In this document: positions 8,917-17,038 of the stretch, in pieces
Layout of the letters: each line of letters opens with the position of its first letter
Numbering within the stretch: the first letter of the stretch is position 1
Source: Aeromonas schubertii
GTDB taxonomy: Bacteria; Pseudomonadota; Gammaproteobacteria; Enterobacterales; Aeromonadaceae
DNA: 64,000 bases
Reading direction: 5' to 3'
Assembly: GCF_000820105.1 (NCBI RefSeq)
Contig: NZ_CDDB01000011.1
Location: 1-64,000, forward strand
Made by a program: the position numbers and the translations under genes
Notes under the pieces: model-generated
Databases searched by the model: none
What the model was told of the DNA's origin: nothing
What the model saw: the letters and a program-made list of their open reading frames with translations, nothing else

Positions 8917-9840
8917 TTAGCTACGGCTGCCCCACCAGCAGAGCAGGGAGCCCAGGCTGACCATGGCCACCCCGCCGAAGAAGCCGGCCCCGGGGGTAAC
9001 GCCGAGCCAGAGGCTGGCGAGCACCATGGAGAGGATGGGGGTGAAGTAGGAGGCGCTGGCCAGCAGGGTCAGGTTGCCCCCCTGCACCCCATGATTCCAG
9101 CAGGAGTAGGCGGTGGCGGTAAAGACGCCGAGCAGCAGCACCTGCAGCAGGCCCCCCGGGTGGAAGGGGAGAGGGGGCTCTTCCCCCAGCAGGTACTTGC
9201 CCCACAGCATCAGGGCGGTGGCGGCGAGAAACAGGGGGATGACCCGCTCCCCGCGACCGAGCAGGCGCGTCACCAGGGAGTAACAGGCCCAGATAAAGGC
9301 GGCGGCCAGAGCCAGCAGATAGGCCGTCGGATTGTCGATGATGCTCTGCCAGCTATGGGTGAGTGACCCCCCACCATTCCCCTGCATCACCCGGCCGATC
9401 CCCGCCAGACAGAGACCGAGCCCGGGCAGCAACAGGAGCGAGCCCCGTTGCTGACGGCTCAAGACCGCCAGCAACACGGTCAGGCTCGGCCAGAGGTAGT
9501 TGAGCATGCCGAGCTCGAGGGCCTGGGCCCTGTCATGGGCGAGGCCGAGTGCCAGAGCCAGCGAGATCTCGTAGGCCACAAACAGACCTCCTCCAATCAG
9601 CAGGTAGGCACGTGGAATGGCGCTCAGGCGCGGCCAGCCCGATGCCAGGGTGGCGAGCAGGGCGCTGGCGCTGAAGATGAGCGCCGCCCCGCCGGTCGGC
9701 CCGAAGATCTCCGAGATACTGCGAAACAGTCCGATCGACCCACTCCAGAGCAAGACGGCGGTCATGCCGATCAGGGTGGCCCGGCGACGGGAGTGCGGGG
9801 AGAGGGGCAAGGGATCAGCTCCGTCTGGATGATGGCCCAC
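8917..9840 (-). CDS. yddG: YddG-like aromatic amino acid exporter, DMT/EamA family
   Basis: A 307-residue integral membrane protein with about ten hydrophobic helices arranged as two EamA repeats, the layout of the drug/metabolite transporter superfamily. Sequence features close to YddG include RATLIGMTAVLLWS at the first helix, FGPTGGAALIFSASALL, LVAYEISLALALG-type text in helix 3, and ELGMLNYLWPSLTVLLAVL. YddG exports aromatic amino acids and related compounds across the inner membrane. The start at 9840 includes about 25 polar residues before the first helix; an alternative start nearer RATLIG would match E. coli YddG better. The gene converges with syd and their stops touch. Confidence 0.8.
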   Translation of the reverse strand: MGHHPDGADPLPLSPHSRRRATLIGMTAVLLWSGSIGLFRSISEIFGPTGGAALIFSASALLATLASGWPRLSAIPRAYLLIGGGLFVAYEISLALALGLAHDRAQALELGMLNYLWPSLTVLLAVLSRQQRGSLLLLPGLGLCLAGIGRVMQGNGGGSLTHSWQSIIDNPTAYLLALAAAFIWACYSLVTRLLGRGERVIPLFLAATALMLWGKYLLGEEPPLPFHPGGLLQVLLLGVFTATAYSCWNHGVQGGNLTLLASASYFTPILSMVLASLWLGVTPGAGFFGGVAMVSLGSLLCWWGSRS

Positions 9841-9852
9841 GGGGCACGAACA

Positions 9853-10623
9853 TTACTCCTTGAAATCCCAGGAGATGTTGGAAACCAGCCGGCAATCGTC
9901 GCACTTGAAGTCGAAGATCTCGTGAAGGGGCGCGGGGAGGCGCCACTGTCCGCCGCACTGGGGGCAGGGACGGGTGAGCTCCTCCTCACGGCTGCCGCCG
10001 ACCCGATAGAGGTAGTAGTAGGTCGGCGTCTTGGTCAGGTATTCGATGCGCTTGCACAGATCCCAGCCACGGCGATGGAGACGGCTTCCTACCTCGCCAA
10101 TTTCGTGCAGGGCCGCGTGCTCGGCGATGGAGCCGTTCATCTGCAGCTGATCGCATGCCTCCCAATCCTCCTGCCACTTGATCACCTGCTTGTGATCCCC
10201 GTTGGCCACAGGCGGGATGCGGTAGAGGGGGATGGGGGCGAAGTGATCCCCGCAGCGCAGGGGTGAGCAGGTGTGCAGGAAGCTGGTGTAGAGCACCTGC
10301 CAGCTCGGGCTTTCGCACGGATCTGTGCTGTCGGAGAAAAGATCCGGGCCATCGAGCTCCACCTTGGGGGCGAGCAGGCCGGCGTCGCTCAGGCGCAGCT
10401 CGGCCAGTTGCACCTGTTCGCTGTGATGGCGTGGGTGCAGGCTGTCTGGCTCGGGGCAGACCACCCGGCTCTTGAACCACCCCTCCTGCACGCTGGTGGG
10501 GAGCTCGCGCCCGATGATTTGGCCGTTGTAGCGCAGGGCATCGAGATAACCGAGGATCCCCTGCTCGGCACGGGAGAGGGTGGTGTCTTCGAAGCATTCG
10601 AAGATGAGGTCGACAAGGTACAT
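9853..10623 (-). CDS. Zn-ribbon protein of the DUF2310 family
   Basis: A 256-residue cytosolic protein whose C-terminus carries a four-cysteine zinc ribbon, RPCPQCGGQWRL followed by FKCDDCRLVSN, the layout of the DUF2310 'Zn-ribbon, possibly nucleic-acid-binding' family. The N-terminal part (MYLVDLIFECFEDTTLS) is conserved in that family but has no known catalytic motif. No biochemical function is established to my knowledge. It lies in a tight minus-strand run of five genes between syd and yqcC, probably one operon, starting 30 bp downstream of the small gene before it. Confidence 0.75.
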   Translation of the reverse strand: MYLVDLIFECFEDTTLSRAEQGILGYLDALRYNGQIIGRELPTSVQEGWFKSRVVCPEPDSLHPRHHSEQVQLAELRLSDAGLLAPKVELDGPDLFSDSTDPCESPSWQVLYTSFLHTCSPLRCGDHFAPIPLYRIPPVANGDHKQVIKWQEDWEACDQLQMNGSIAEHAALHEIGEVGSRLHRRGWDLCKRIEYLTKTPTYYYLYRVGGSREEELTRPCPQCGGQWRLPAPLHEIFDFKCDDCRLVSNISWDFKE

Positions 10624-10653
10624 GAGGTGTCCAACGGGGCGGAGCGGCCGCCC

Positions 10654-10917
10654 TTAGCGTGATTGCAGCAGGGTGATCAGGGTATCGAGTTTGGTCTCGA
10701 TGCGGGTCAGGCGTGCCTCCAGGCTATCGGCTGGGGCCTCGGGTTGTGCGGGGGCCGAGGGGAGGGGGTTCCCCTGTTTCCAGCTGGCCAGCACCGACAT
10801 CAGCTCGGCCATGGGGACCGGTTCACCGAGGCGGGCCTTGATCATGGCGGTGGTCGGGGTGGTACCCCGTTCGGCCAGCTCGTTGGCGATACGCAAGATG
10901 GCGTCGCGATGGGACAT
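10654..10917 (-). CDS. small putative DNA-binding protein, 87 aa
   Basis: A small protein with an N-terminal helical region (SHRDAILRIANELAERG) followed by TPTTAMIKARLGEPVPMAELMSVLASWK, reminiscent of the winged/helix-turn-helix N-terminus of KfrA-like DNA-binding proteins. A Pro/Ala linker and a short C-terminal coiled coil (LEARLTRIETKLDTLITLL) follow. The ATG at 10917 is preceded by a GGAGA-type ribosome binding site and begins at the conserved part. The likely role is oligomerising nucleoid or DNA binding; this is inference from shape. It is part of the minus-strand run between syd and yqcC. Confidence 0.6.
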   Translation of the reverse strand: MSHRDAILRIANELAERGTTPTTAMIKARLGEPVPMAELMSVLASWKQGNPLPSAPAQPEAPADSLEARLTRIETKLDTLITLLQSR

Positions 10918-10936
10918 CTTTCTCTCCAATACAGGG

Positions 10937-11527
10937 TTAGCGGCGCAGTTGTCGGTCCAGCTCGTCGATGCAGCTCGACCAGTCAGAGTCGTTATAGAGG
11001 GCATCGCGCAGGAAGTCGGCCTGAGCCCGGCTCCAGAAGGTGGCTTCGGGCAGCAGGGTGTGCGAGTCCAGGGCGTGACTGTTGATGAACCGGCGAATGC
11101 TGAGCTCGTCTGAGGGCAGCCCCAACTGCGCGAACAGGTGGCTCAGGGTGTGATGCGGGCTCTCCATGGTTTTCGTCTCCAGCTTGACTGGATCTGAGTA
11201 TAGTTCTGCCTCCATCACCCTCCCCGAGCGGTCGTTCCCGCTCATGCGAAAGGGGGGGAGGTCTATCCCCTCTATCTGGTTGCCACGCAGGCGCAGCTGG
11301 CCCGTGTAGTGGCTCTCCCCGTCGCTCGAGAATTCAAACTGGTAGCAGTTGACCAGACCGCTACGCCCAAAGCGCCGGTGGCTCAGGGCCACCGAGAGGA
11401 GCTGCAGTCCGTTGGCCTTGCAGTAGCGGCGCAGGGCCAGGGCGGCGAGCTCGCTCTTTTGCCGCTCACGCCAGAACAGGGCTGCCCCGAGCAGGAGCAG
11501 CAGGATCAGCCAGAGTTCGCTGCTCAT
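10937..11527 (-). CDS. DUF3301 family protein with N-terminal membrane anchor
   Basis: A 196-residue protein that starts with one transmembrane helix (LWLILLLLLGAALFW, residues 5-19) followed by RERQKSELAALALRRYCKANGLQLL, a hallmark of DUF3301. The rest is cytosolic by the positive-inside rule. Its ATG overlaps the stop of the upstream DUF3549 gene by 4 bp (ATGA type), so the two are translationally coupled. The C-terminal third from about PHHTLSHLF onward may be lineage-specific. No function is known. Confidence 0.72.
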   Translation of the reverse strand: MSSELWLILLLLLGAALFWRERQKSELAALALRRYCKANGLQLLSVALSHRRFGRSGLVNCYQFEFSSDGESHYTGQLRLRGNQIEGIDLPPFRMSGNDRSGRVMEAELYSDPVKLETKTMESPHHTLSHLFAQLGLPSDELSIRRFINSHALDSHTLLPEATFWSRAQADFLRDALYNDSDWSSCIDELDRQLRR

Positions 11528-12558
11528 CCGCCGTGTGCCGCCTTGAAGAGCTCGCCGATGGCCTGGCCCAGGGCCGCGCTGCGGTTGGGGTCGCGCAGCT
11601 TGCCCAGCAACCCGGGTCGCAGGTTGGGCAGGGTGACCAGCTCGGCAAAGAGTTGGCCAAAGAGGCGGGTGTCGAGGGCGGCCAGGGCCTCGAGGAAGGC
11701 GCCAAGCAGGGCCTCGTCCTCCAGATCGCCGGGCAGGCGCCCGGCAATGGCGAGCAGCAGGGCCTGGCTCGGATGGGTGGTGAGCAGGGTCAGCAGCTTG
11801 GCCCGGCGCAGGGCCTGGGGCGGACAGGAGGCCTGGGCCCGGCACAGGTGCGCCAGGGTCTCGTCACTCGGCTCGGCGCGCTCCTGCTCCTGATTGATGC
11901 GCTCGATGAGCGCCCCTTGCAGGGCCGGGGGCAGGGCGACCGACTCCAACGCCTGACACAGGGCGTGCAGCACGGGCTCGGGCAGGCGCGGCAGGCTCTT
12001 GCACACCAGAGGGAGGATGTCTTGATCACTCACCCGCTCGGCCAGGTCGGCAAAGCCCTGCAGACCGAGCTGTTGCCAGCCATCGCTCCGGGGATCGGCG
12101 AGGTAGCCGCACAGGGGGGCGAGATAGGCCGAAGAGGGTTGGGCCAGCCGGCGTGACAGGTGGGCATGGAGCGCCGCCATCTTGGCCTCGGCCGGGCGGA
12201 AGGTCCAGGGGTTGTTGGCCAGCTTCTCGGCCTTGGCCTCGTCGAGCTCGCCGGTGAGCTGGTAGCCCAGGGTCTCGACCACCAGATCCATAAACTGTTT
12301 GGGGCCGGCCCCCATCAGCAGCCCCTGCTCGTCGAGGGGGAAGGTGAGGAACCAGAGATAGTGCTTGCCCCCTTCCTGATAGAAGTGCACCGCCAGCCAG
12401 GCCTTCTGCTGCAGGGGCCAGGGGTAGGGCTCCTGCTGGCGCTCGATGTGCTCGAACCGGTCGCGCTCCAAAACTCTGAGCTGGCGGCCCAGATCGAACA
12501 GCTGGAATTCGGTGCCGGCTTGAGTCAGAAATTGGGTCAGGGTATCGATGGTGGACAT
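11524..12558 (-). CDS. DUF3549 family protein
   Basis: A 344-residue soluble protein starting MSTIDTLTQFLTQAGTEFQLFDLGRQL and containing PWPLQQKAWLAVHFY, segments I associate with DUF3549, a family found next to DUF3301, syd and yqcC in Aeromonas and Vibrio. The C-terminal 200 residues are alpha-helical and Leu/Ala-rich, suggesting a repeat-like solenoid. It is the first gene of the minus-strand run and overlaps the DUF3301 gene by 4 bp. No catalytic motif is visible and the function is unknown. Confidence 0.75.
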   Translation of the reverse strand: MSTIDTLTQFLTQAGTEFQLFDLGRQLRVLERDRFEHIERQQEPYPWPLQQKAWLAVHFYQEGGKHYLWFLTFPLDEQGLLMGAGPKQFMDLVVETLGYQLTGELDEAKAEKLANNPWTFRPAEAKMAALHAHLSRRLAQPSSAYLAPLCGYLADPRSDGWQQLGLQGFADLAERVSDQDILPLVCKSLPRLPEPVLHALCQALESVALPPALQGALIERINQEQERAEPSDETLAHLCRAQASCPPQALRRAKLLTLLTTHPSQALLLAIAGRLPGDLEDEALLGAFLEALAALDTRLFGQLFAELVTLPNLRPGLLGKLRDPNRSAALGQAIGELFKAAHGG

Positions 12559-12676
12559 GCCTTGCTCTCGAGTCTGGGGGTTGGTGCCCGATTATAGGGA
12601 GCCTGAGTGCCGGCGCAAACCGTTCCCTGCGGTGCATAATCAAAAGAGCCTGCTCTGCCGCGTCAAGGCGGCATGG

Positions 12677-12682
12677 TATAGT
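12677..12682 (+). promoter_or_regulatory. candidate extended -10 promoter for yqcC-truC
   Basis: TATAGT preceded by TG at the extended -10 position (TGGTATAGT), 48 bp upstream of the yqcC start. A weak CTGCCG sits 17 bp upstream as a possible -35. It is the best promoter match in the 171-bp divergent gap between the DUF3549 gene and yqcC. Confidence 0.45.
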
Positions 12683-12729
12683 AGCGCCCCCCCGCGCCCC
12701 TGGGCGCCCGGCAAATTAAGGACGTTCCC

Positions 12730-13068
12730 ATGTTCAACAAGCACCTGCTGGTCTCAGAGCTTCTGATGGAGATGACTGTGGAGATGCAGCGCATCGGTCG
12801 CTGGCAGAGTGAGGCACCGAGTGCCGAGGCCCTGGCCAGCCAGCTCCCCTTCTGTGTCGATACCCTCAGCTTCGATCAGTGGATCCAGTTCATTCTGATC
12901 CCGCGCATGCAGCAGCTCATCCTGCTGGAGGCCGAGTTGCCAAGCAGCGTCTCCCTCTATCCCATGGCCAGCGAGGTTTATAAGGAGGAGCTGGCCGAGG
13001 TGGAGCAGTTGCTGCGTCTCATCGGCCGCTTCGATCTGTTGCTCTCGGGTAAAGTGGTGGACCGATGA
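12730..13068 (+). CDS. yqcC: YqcC family protein
   Basis: A 112-residue helical protein of the YqcC family, recognisable from FCVDTLSFDQWIQFILIPRMQQLI and its position directly before truC. Its last codons overlap the truC start by 4 bp (ATGA), so the two are translationally coupled. The molecular function is not established. The fixed pairing with truC suggests a role tied to tRNA modification or simply shared expression. Confidence 0.9.
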   Translation: MFNKHLLVSELLMEMTVEMQRIGRWQSEAPSAEALASQLPFCVDTLSFDQWIQFILIPRMQQLILLEAELPSSVSLYPMASEVYKEELAEVEQLLRLIGRFDLLLSGKVVDR

Positions 13069-13805
13069 GGCTCGAGCTCCTCTATCAGGATGACTGGCTG
13101 GTGGCAGTGAACAAGCCCTCCGGTCTGCTGGTGCATCGCAGCTGGCTCGACAAGCACGAGACCCGTTTTGCCATGCAGATGACCCGGGATCTTATCGGTG
13201 GCCGTCATGTCTACCCGGTGCACCGGCTCGATCGCCCCACCTCGGGAGTGCTGCTGTTTGCCCTCGACCCGCAGACCGCCCGCACCCTGACCGAGGCCTT
13301 TGCCAACCGTCAGGTCCACAAGGAGTACCTGGCGCTGGTGCGCGGCTGGGTGCCCGAGCAGGGGCTCATCGACTATCCGCTCAAGGAGCAGCTCGACAAG
13401 ATTGCCGACGCCTTCAGCAGTCCCGACAAGCCGGCCCAGGATGCGGTCACCAGCTATCGCCGGCTGCAGCGGGTGGAGCTCCCCCATGCGGTTTCCAAGA
13501 AGCACCCTACCAGTCGCTACAGCCTGGTGCGGCTGCACCCGCACACCGGGCGCAAGCATCAGCTGCGCCGCCATCTCGACCATATCTTCCATCCCATCAT
13601 AGGGGATACCACCCACGGTGACGGGCGCCACAACCGCTTCTTCAAGCAGGAGCTGGGCTCGGATCGGCTACTGCTTATTTCCCGTAACCTGAGCTTTACC
13701 CATCCGGTGCTCAAGGTGCCGATGCGCATCCAGGCGCCGCTCGGACGCGAGGTGCTGGCCCTGTTCGAGCGACTCGGTTGGCCGGCCAGCGAGAGTGACT
13801 ATTGA
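13065..13805 (+). CDS. truC: tRNA pseudouridine(65) synthase TruC
   Basis: A 246-residue RluA-type pseudouridine synthase. TruC converts U65 in the acceptor stem of certain tRNAs. The catalytic motif YPVHRLDRPTSGVLLFA carries the nucleophilic Asp, and further family motifs VAVNKPSGLLVH, TGRKHQLRRHL and HPIIGDTTHGDGRHN are intact. The length matches E. coli TruC (260 aa) with no S4 domain, as expected for TruC and unlike RluC or RluD. It is coupled to yqcC upstream and followed 48 bp later by the flavodoxin gene. Confidence 0.94.
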   Translation: MRLELLYQDDWLVAVNKPSGLLVHRSWLDKHETRFAMQMTRDLIGGRHVYPVHRLDRPTSGVLLFALDPQTARTLTEAFANRQVHKEYLALVRGWVPEQGLIDYPLKEQLDKIADAFSSPDKPAQDAVTSYRRLQRVELPHAVSKKHPTSRYSLVRLHPHTGRKHQLRRHLDHIFHPIIGDTTHGDGRHNRFFKQELGSDRLLLISRNLSFTHPVLKVPMRIQAPLGREVLALFERLGWPASESDY

Positions 13806-13853
13806 TCCCCCTCTGTGCCATGCTGGGGCTTATCGTGGAGAAGGAGAGTGACG

Positions 13854-14297
13854 ATGGCGCAAGTGGATCTGTTTGTGGGGACCGTCTATGGCTCGGCGGC
13901 GCTGGTGGCCGAGCAGCTGGCTCGTGAGCTCAAGCGTGGCGGGCACAGGGTCACAATCAATGAGGAGGCGCGGGCCAGGGATCTCAGCCCGGAGCGTTTC
14001 CTGCTGCTTGTCACCTCCACCACGGGGCAGGGGGATATACCGGAAAACCTGGCTCCTTTCGCCGACGATCTGCGCCACCAGTCTCCCTGGCTCTCTCCCC
14101 TGCGCTACGCCCTGATTGCCATGGGCGACAGTGGTTATGGCGATACTTATTGCGGAGCCGGTCGAACCCTGGATGGTCTGCTGCAAGAGCTGGGGGCCCA
14201 TCCCCTGGTGCCCCGTCTCGAGATCGATGCCGGGCAAGAGGATGAGCCGGAGCGTCCGGCCCTGGCCTGGCTCAAGGGGTGGATGGGCCATCTCTGA
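13854..14297 (+). CDS. yqcA: short-chain flavodoxin YqcA
   Basis: A 147-residue flavodoxin-like FMN protein. It begins MAQVDLFVGTVYGSAALVAEQ, where the family phosphate loop is GTxYGxA, and has TSTTGQGDIPENL (the 60s loop) and ALIAMGDSGYGDTYCGAG (the 90s loop), all typical of MioC/YqcA flavodoxins. The ATG at 13854 follows an AAGGAGAG ribosome binding site with good spacing; an upstream start at 13815 would add 13 unrelated residues. YqcA is an electron carrier whose partners are poorly defined. The order truC-yqcA is the same in enterics. Confidence 0.9.
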   Translation: MAQVDLFVGTVYGSAALVAEQLARELKRGGHRVTINEEARARDLSPERFLLLVTSTTGQGDIPENLAPFADDLRHQSPWLSPLRYALIAMGDSGYGDTYCGAGRTLDGLLQELGAHPLVPRLEIDAGQEDEPERPALAWLKGWMGHL

Positions 14298-14320
14298 GCC
14301 TTCGGGGGCCTAGATAGCAA

Positions 14321-14344
14321 ACAGGGGAGCCATGGCTCCCCTGT
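14321..14344. terminator. bidirectional palindrome between yqcA and pliI
   Basis: The palindrome ACAGGGGAGCC/GGCTCCCCTGT with a 2-base centre lies between the convergent yqcA and pliI genes, 24 bp past one stop and 15 bp past the other. It fits a shared terminator stem, although flanking T runs are absent. Confidence 0.55.
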
Positions 14345-14358
14345 CCGGTTATGGTCGA

Positions 14359-14787
14359 TCACTCCTGCGGCGCCCTGAGTGCCTTGACCAGATCGCTGTC
14401 CGGGGGCAGATCCACCACCTGACTGTAGCTCTCTATGCCCTCCGGGGTAACGGTGAAGGCATCGGCCGAGAGATAGCCACCGCTGCCGGCACTTTGGGCC
14501 ACCACGATCAACTCTGGTTGCTTGTCATCGTTGAGATCGACCAGCCTGGCCGCGACCAGGCTGCCGTTGCGGGGCATGATGATGCCGGCGATAAAGTCAT
14601 CGAGAGGAAACCGGGGATTGCTCCCGGAGTAGAGGCGAAGGGCATAGCTGCCGATAGAGGCAGGCTCGCCGCTCCCCTGCTCCAGCGTGATCACCAGTCC
14701 CGTTGGCAGGGTCAACTGCCGCGGGAGCTCTCCCGCCTGCGTGGCGCCGGCCATGGCCAGCAACAGGGTAAAGCCCCATCTTTTCAT
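14359..14787 (-). CDS. pliI: periplasmic inhibitor of I-type lysozyme, PliI family
   Basis: A 142-residue precursor with a signal peptide (KRWGFTLLLAMAGATQAGE, cleavage after TQA) and a mature domain matching PliI, the inhibitor of invertebrate-type lysozyme first characterised in Aeromonas hydrophila. Key features are FIAGIIMPRNGSLVAARLVDL, DKQPELIVVAQSAGSGGYLSADAF (the SGSGGY loop that plugs the lysozyme active site) and the C-terminal VKALRAP. The ATG at 14787 has a GAGGA ribosome binding site 6 nt upstream; two more ATGs immediately before it are too close to that site. It follows the M13 peptidase gene by 19 bp and is probably co-transcribed with it. Confidence 0.88.
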   Translation of the reverse strand: MKRWGFTLLLAMAGATQAGELPRQLTLPTGLVITLEQGSGEPASIGSYALRLYSGSNPRFPLDDFIAGIIMPRNGSLVAARLVDLNDDKQPELIVVAQSAGSGGYLSADAFTVTPEGIESYSQVVDLPPDSDLVKALRAPQE

Positions 14788-14806
14788 CATCATTTCCTCA
14801 GGGTCA

Positions 14807-16834
14807 TCACCAGATCTTGACCCGTTTTTCCGGTGGCAGGTAGAGCTTGTCGCCGGGTTTGACGTTAAAGGCATCGTAGAATGCCGGAATGTTTGGCACC
14901 ACACCGTTGACCCGATACTCGGGCGGAGAGTGGGGGTCGGAGCGCAGCAGCATCTGCATCAGCTCGGGGCGATACTTGCCCTTCCACACCTGGGCCCAAC
15001 CCAGGAAGAAGCGCTGCTCGCCGCTATAGCCATCGATGACCGGCGCCCCCTTGCCATCGAGGGAGAGGAGATAAGCCTTGTGGGCTATGGTAAGGCCACC
15101 CAGATCGCCGATGTTCTCACCCAGGGTGAAGGCGCCGTTGACGTACTGTCCCTCGATGGGCTCGAAGCGGTTGTACTGGGCTACCAGGCGGCTGGTGCGG
15201 AAGCGGAACTCCTTGAGATCTTGTGCACTCCACCAGTTGGTGAGGACGCCGTCGCCATCCGATTTTGCTCCCTGATCATCAAAACCGTGTCCCATCTCGT
15301 GGCCAATGACCCCGCCGATGGCACCGTAGTTGACCGCATCGTCCGCCTGCATATCGAAGAAGGGGGGCTGCAGTATGGCCGCCGGGAAGACGATCTCGTT
15401 GTTGCTCGGGTTGTAGTAGGCGTTCACCGTCTGCGGCGTCATGTGCCACTCGTCCCGATCCACCGGCTTGCCGAGGCGCGCCAGGTTATCGGCGTATTCA
15501 AATTCGCTGGCCCGCAGCAGGTTGCCCACCAGATCGTCGGCGCGCAGGGAGAGGGCGCTGTAGTCCTTCCACTTGTCCGGGTAACCAATCTTGGGGCGGA
15601 ACTTGGCCAGCTTCTCGAGGGCCTTGGCCTTGGTGGGCTCGCTCATCCAGTCGAGTTCCCGGATGCTCTCGCCGTAGGCGGTGCGCAAATTCTCCACCAA
15701 CTGCTCCATGCGCGCCTTGGCGGCGGGGGGGAAGTAGCGGGCCACATAGCGCTCGCCGACCGCCTCACCCAGATGATCGTCGAGCACTCCCAGGGCACGC
15801 TCCCAGTCCGGACGCTGCTGCGGCGTACCGCTCAGGGTGGTGCCGAAGAAGGCGAAGTTGAGGCGGTCGGTCTCCTTGTCCAGATAGGGGGCCCAACTGC
15901 TGATGAGATGCCAGCGCAGGTAGGCGCGCCAGTCTGCCAGGGGCGTCTCCTGCATCAGCGCATCGACACCGGCCAGGTAGTCGGGCTGGCCGACGATGAG
16001 GCGCTGTTGCTTCGCAAGCCCGGTATCGTCGAGCCAGCGTCCCCAGTCGAAACGGCTGGCCAGTTGTTTAAGCTCGGCCTGGCTCTTGGGGTTATAGCCC
16101 TTCTCCCGGTCGCGCAGGGTGACATTGTCCCATTGCAGCCTGGCGATCCGGGTCTCCAGGGCCAGGATGCGGGCGGCTTGGGTATCGGCCTCGGCAGCGG
16201 GGATGCCGCTGCGGGCCAGCATGGCGGCGATATGAGCCTGGTACTTTTGCTGCAGTGCGCGCGCCTCGGCGTCGTCTTTGAGGTAGTAGTCCCGATCCGG
16301 CAGGCCGAGGCCGCTCTGGTAGAGGGTGACGCTGTAGCTGTCGGGATCTTTCTCGTCGGCCCCGATCCAGAAGGCGAAGGGGGCGCCGCCACCGATGCGT
16401 GCACTGCGGGCGAAGGCGTGGGCCAGATCGCTTTGGCTCTGGACCTTGTCTATCTCGGCAAGCAGCGGGCTGAGGGGGGCCATGCCCAGGGCATCGCGCC
16501 GGGTGCGGTCCATGTAACTTTCATAGAGGGCCGCGATCTGCTGATCGCTCCCCTCGCTGGCGTTGGCCTTGACCGCCTCATCCACCAGCACCTTGACGTC
16601 GGCCAGGGAGCGATCGCGCAAGGCATAGAAGGCGCCGTCGGCGGGGCGGTCGGCCGGAATCCGGGCCGTACCGAGCCAGTGGCCGTTGGCATAACGGAAG
16701 AAGTCATCGCCCGGCTTGACGCCGAGATCCATGTTGGCGCCCTGCAGTCCGCTGTGGCGAGGCGGGGTGCTCTGGCAACCGGCCAACAGGGCCAGGGCCA
16801 CCAGAGAGGCGCTTAAGGTCAGCTTATGGGTCAT
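14807..16834 (-). CDS. pepO: M13 family zinc metallopeptidase lipoprotein (PepO-like)
   Basis: A 675-residue neprilysin-family endopeptidase. The start at 16834 gives a lipoprotein signal, SLVALALLAGCQSTPP, with the lipobox Cys near residue 20. The catalytic zinc site is GGVIGHEMGHGFDDQG (HExxH), the third ligand Glu is in LGENIGDLGG, and NAYYNPSNNEIVFPAAIL and the C-terminal RVNGVVPNIPAFYDAFNV substrate motifs are all present. The enzyme should be anchored in the outer or inner membrane facing the periplasm and cut oligopeptides. It is divergent from tilS and reads into pliI. Start choice rests on the lipobox; longer in-frame sequence upstream is antisense to tilS. Confidence 0.92.
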   Translation of the reverse strand: MTHKLTLSASLVALALLAGCQSTPPRHSGLQGANMDLGVKPGDDFFRYANGHWLGTARIPADRPADGAFYALRDRSLADVKVLVDEAVKANASEGSDQQIAALYESYMDRTRRDALGMAPLSPLLAEIDKVQSQSDLAHAFARSARIGGGAPFAFWIGADEKDPDSYSVTLYQSGLGLPDRDYYLKDDAEARALQQKYQAHIAAMLARSGIPAAEADTQAARILALETRIARLQWDNVTLRDREKGYNPKSQAELKQLASRFDWGRWLDDTGLAKQQRLIVGQPDYLAGVDALMQETPLADWRAYLRWHLISSWAPYLDKETDRLNFAFFGTTLSGTPQQRPDWERALGVLDDHLGEAVGERYVARYFPPAAKARMEQLVENLRTAYGESIRELDWMSEPTKAKALEKLAKFRPKIGYPDKWKDYSALSLRADDLVGNLLRASEFEYADNLARLGKPVDRDEWHMTPQTVNAYYNPSNNEIVFPAAILQPPFFDMQADDAVNYGAIGGVIGHEMGHGFDDQGAKSDGDGVLTNWWSAQDLKEFRFRTSRLVAQYNRFEPIEGQYVNGAFTLGENIGDLGGLTIAHKAYLLSLDGKGAPVIDGYSGEQRFFLGWAQVWKGKYRPELMQMLLRSDPHSPPEYRVNGVVPNIPAFYDAFNVKPGDKLYLPPEKRVKIW

Positions 16835-16879
16835 TGTTATTCGTCTCTTGCTATCCAATAGGGGTTCAGCCTGTCCATG

Positions 16880-17010
16880 TTGCCGGGCGGCATGAGGGGA
16901 ACACTCTATCAGTGCCCGATCCCGTGACTCAAGTGGTGGTACTGTTGCCGGGCGCGATGAGGGGAACACGTTATCACATTGGCCGATGCTGCGATTCAAG
17001 TGGTGGTATG
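16880..17010. repeat. tandem ~65-bp direct repeat in the pepO-tilS gap
   Basis: Two adjacent copies (16880-16944 and 16945-17010) begin TTGCCGGGCG, continue with ATGAGGGGAACAC, and end in CAAGTGGTGGTA. They differ mainly in the middle. The second copy ends in TGGTATGAT, an extended -10-like element just before tilS, while the first copy has TACTGT at that place. The repeats fill most of the 204-bp divergent intergenic region and may be a duplicated promoter or operator. Confidence 0.75.
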
Positions 17011-17038
17011 ATGCCCCGATCTGTACCCGGGATGCCTT

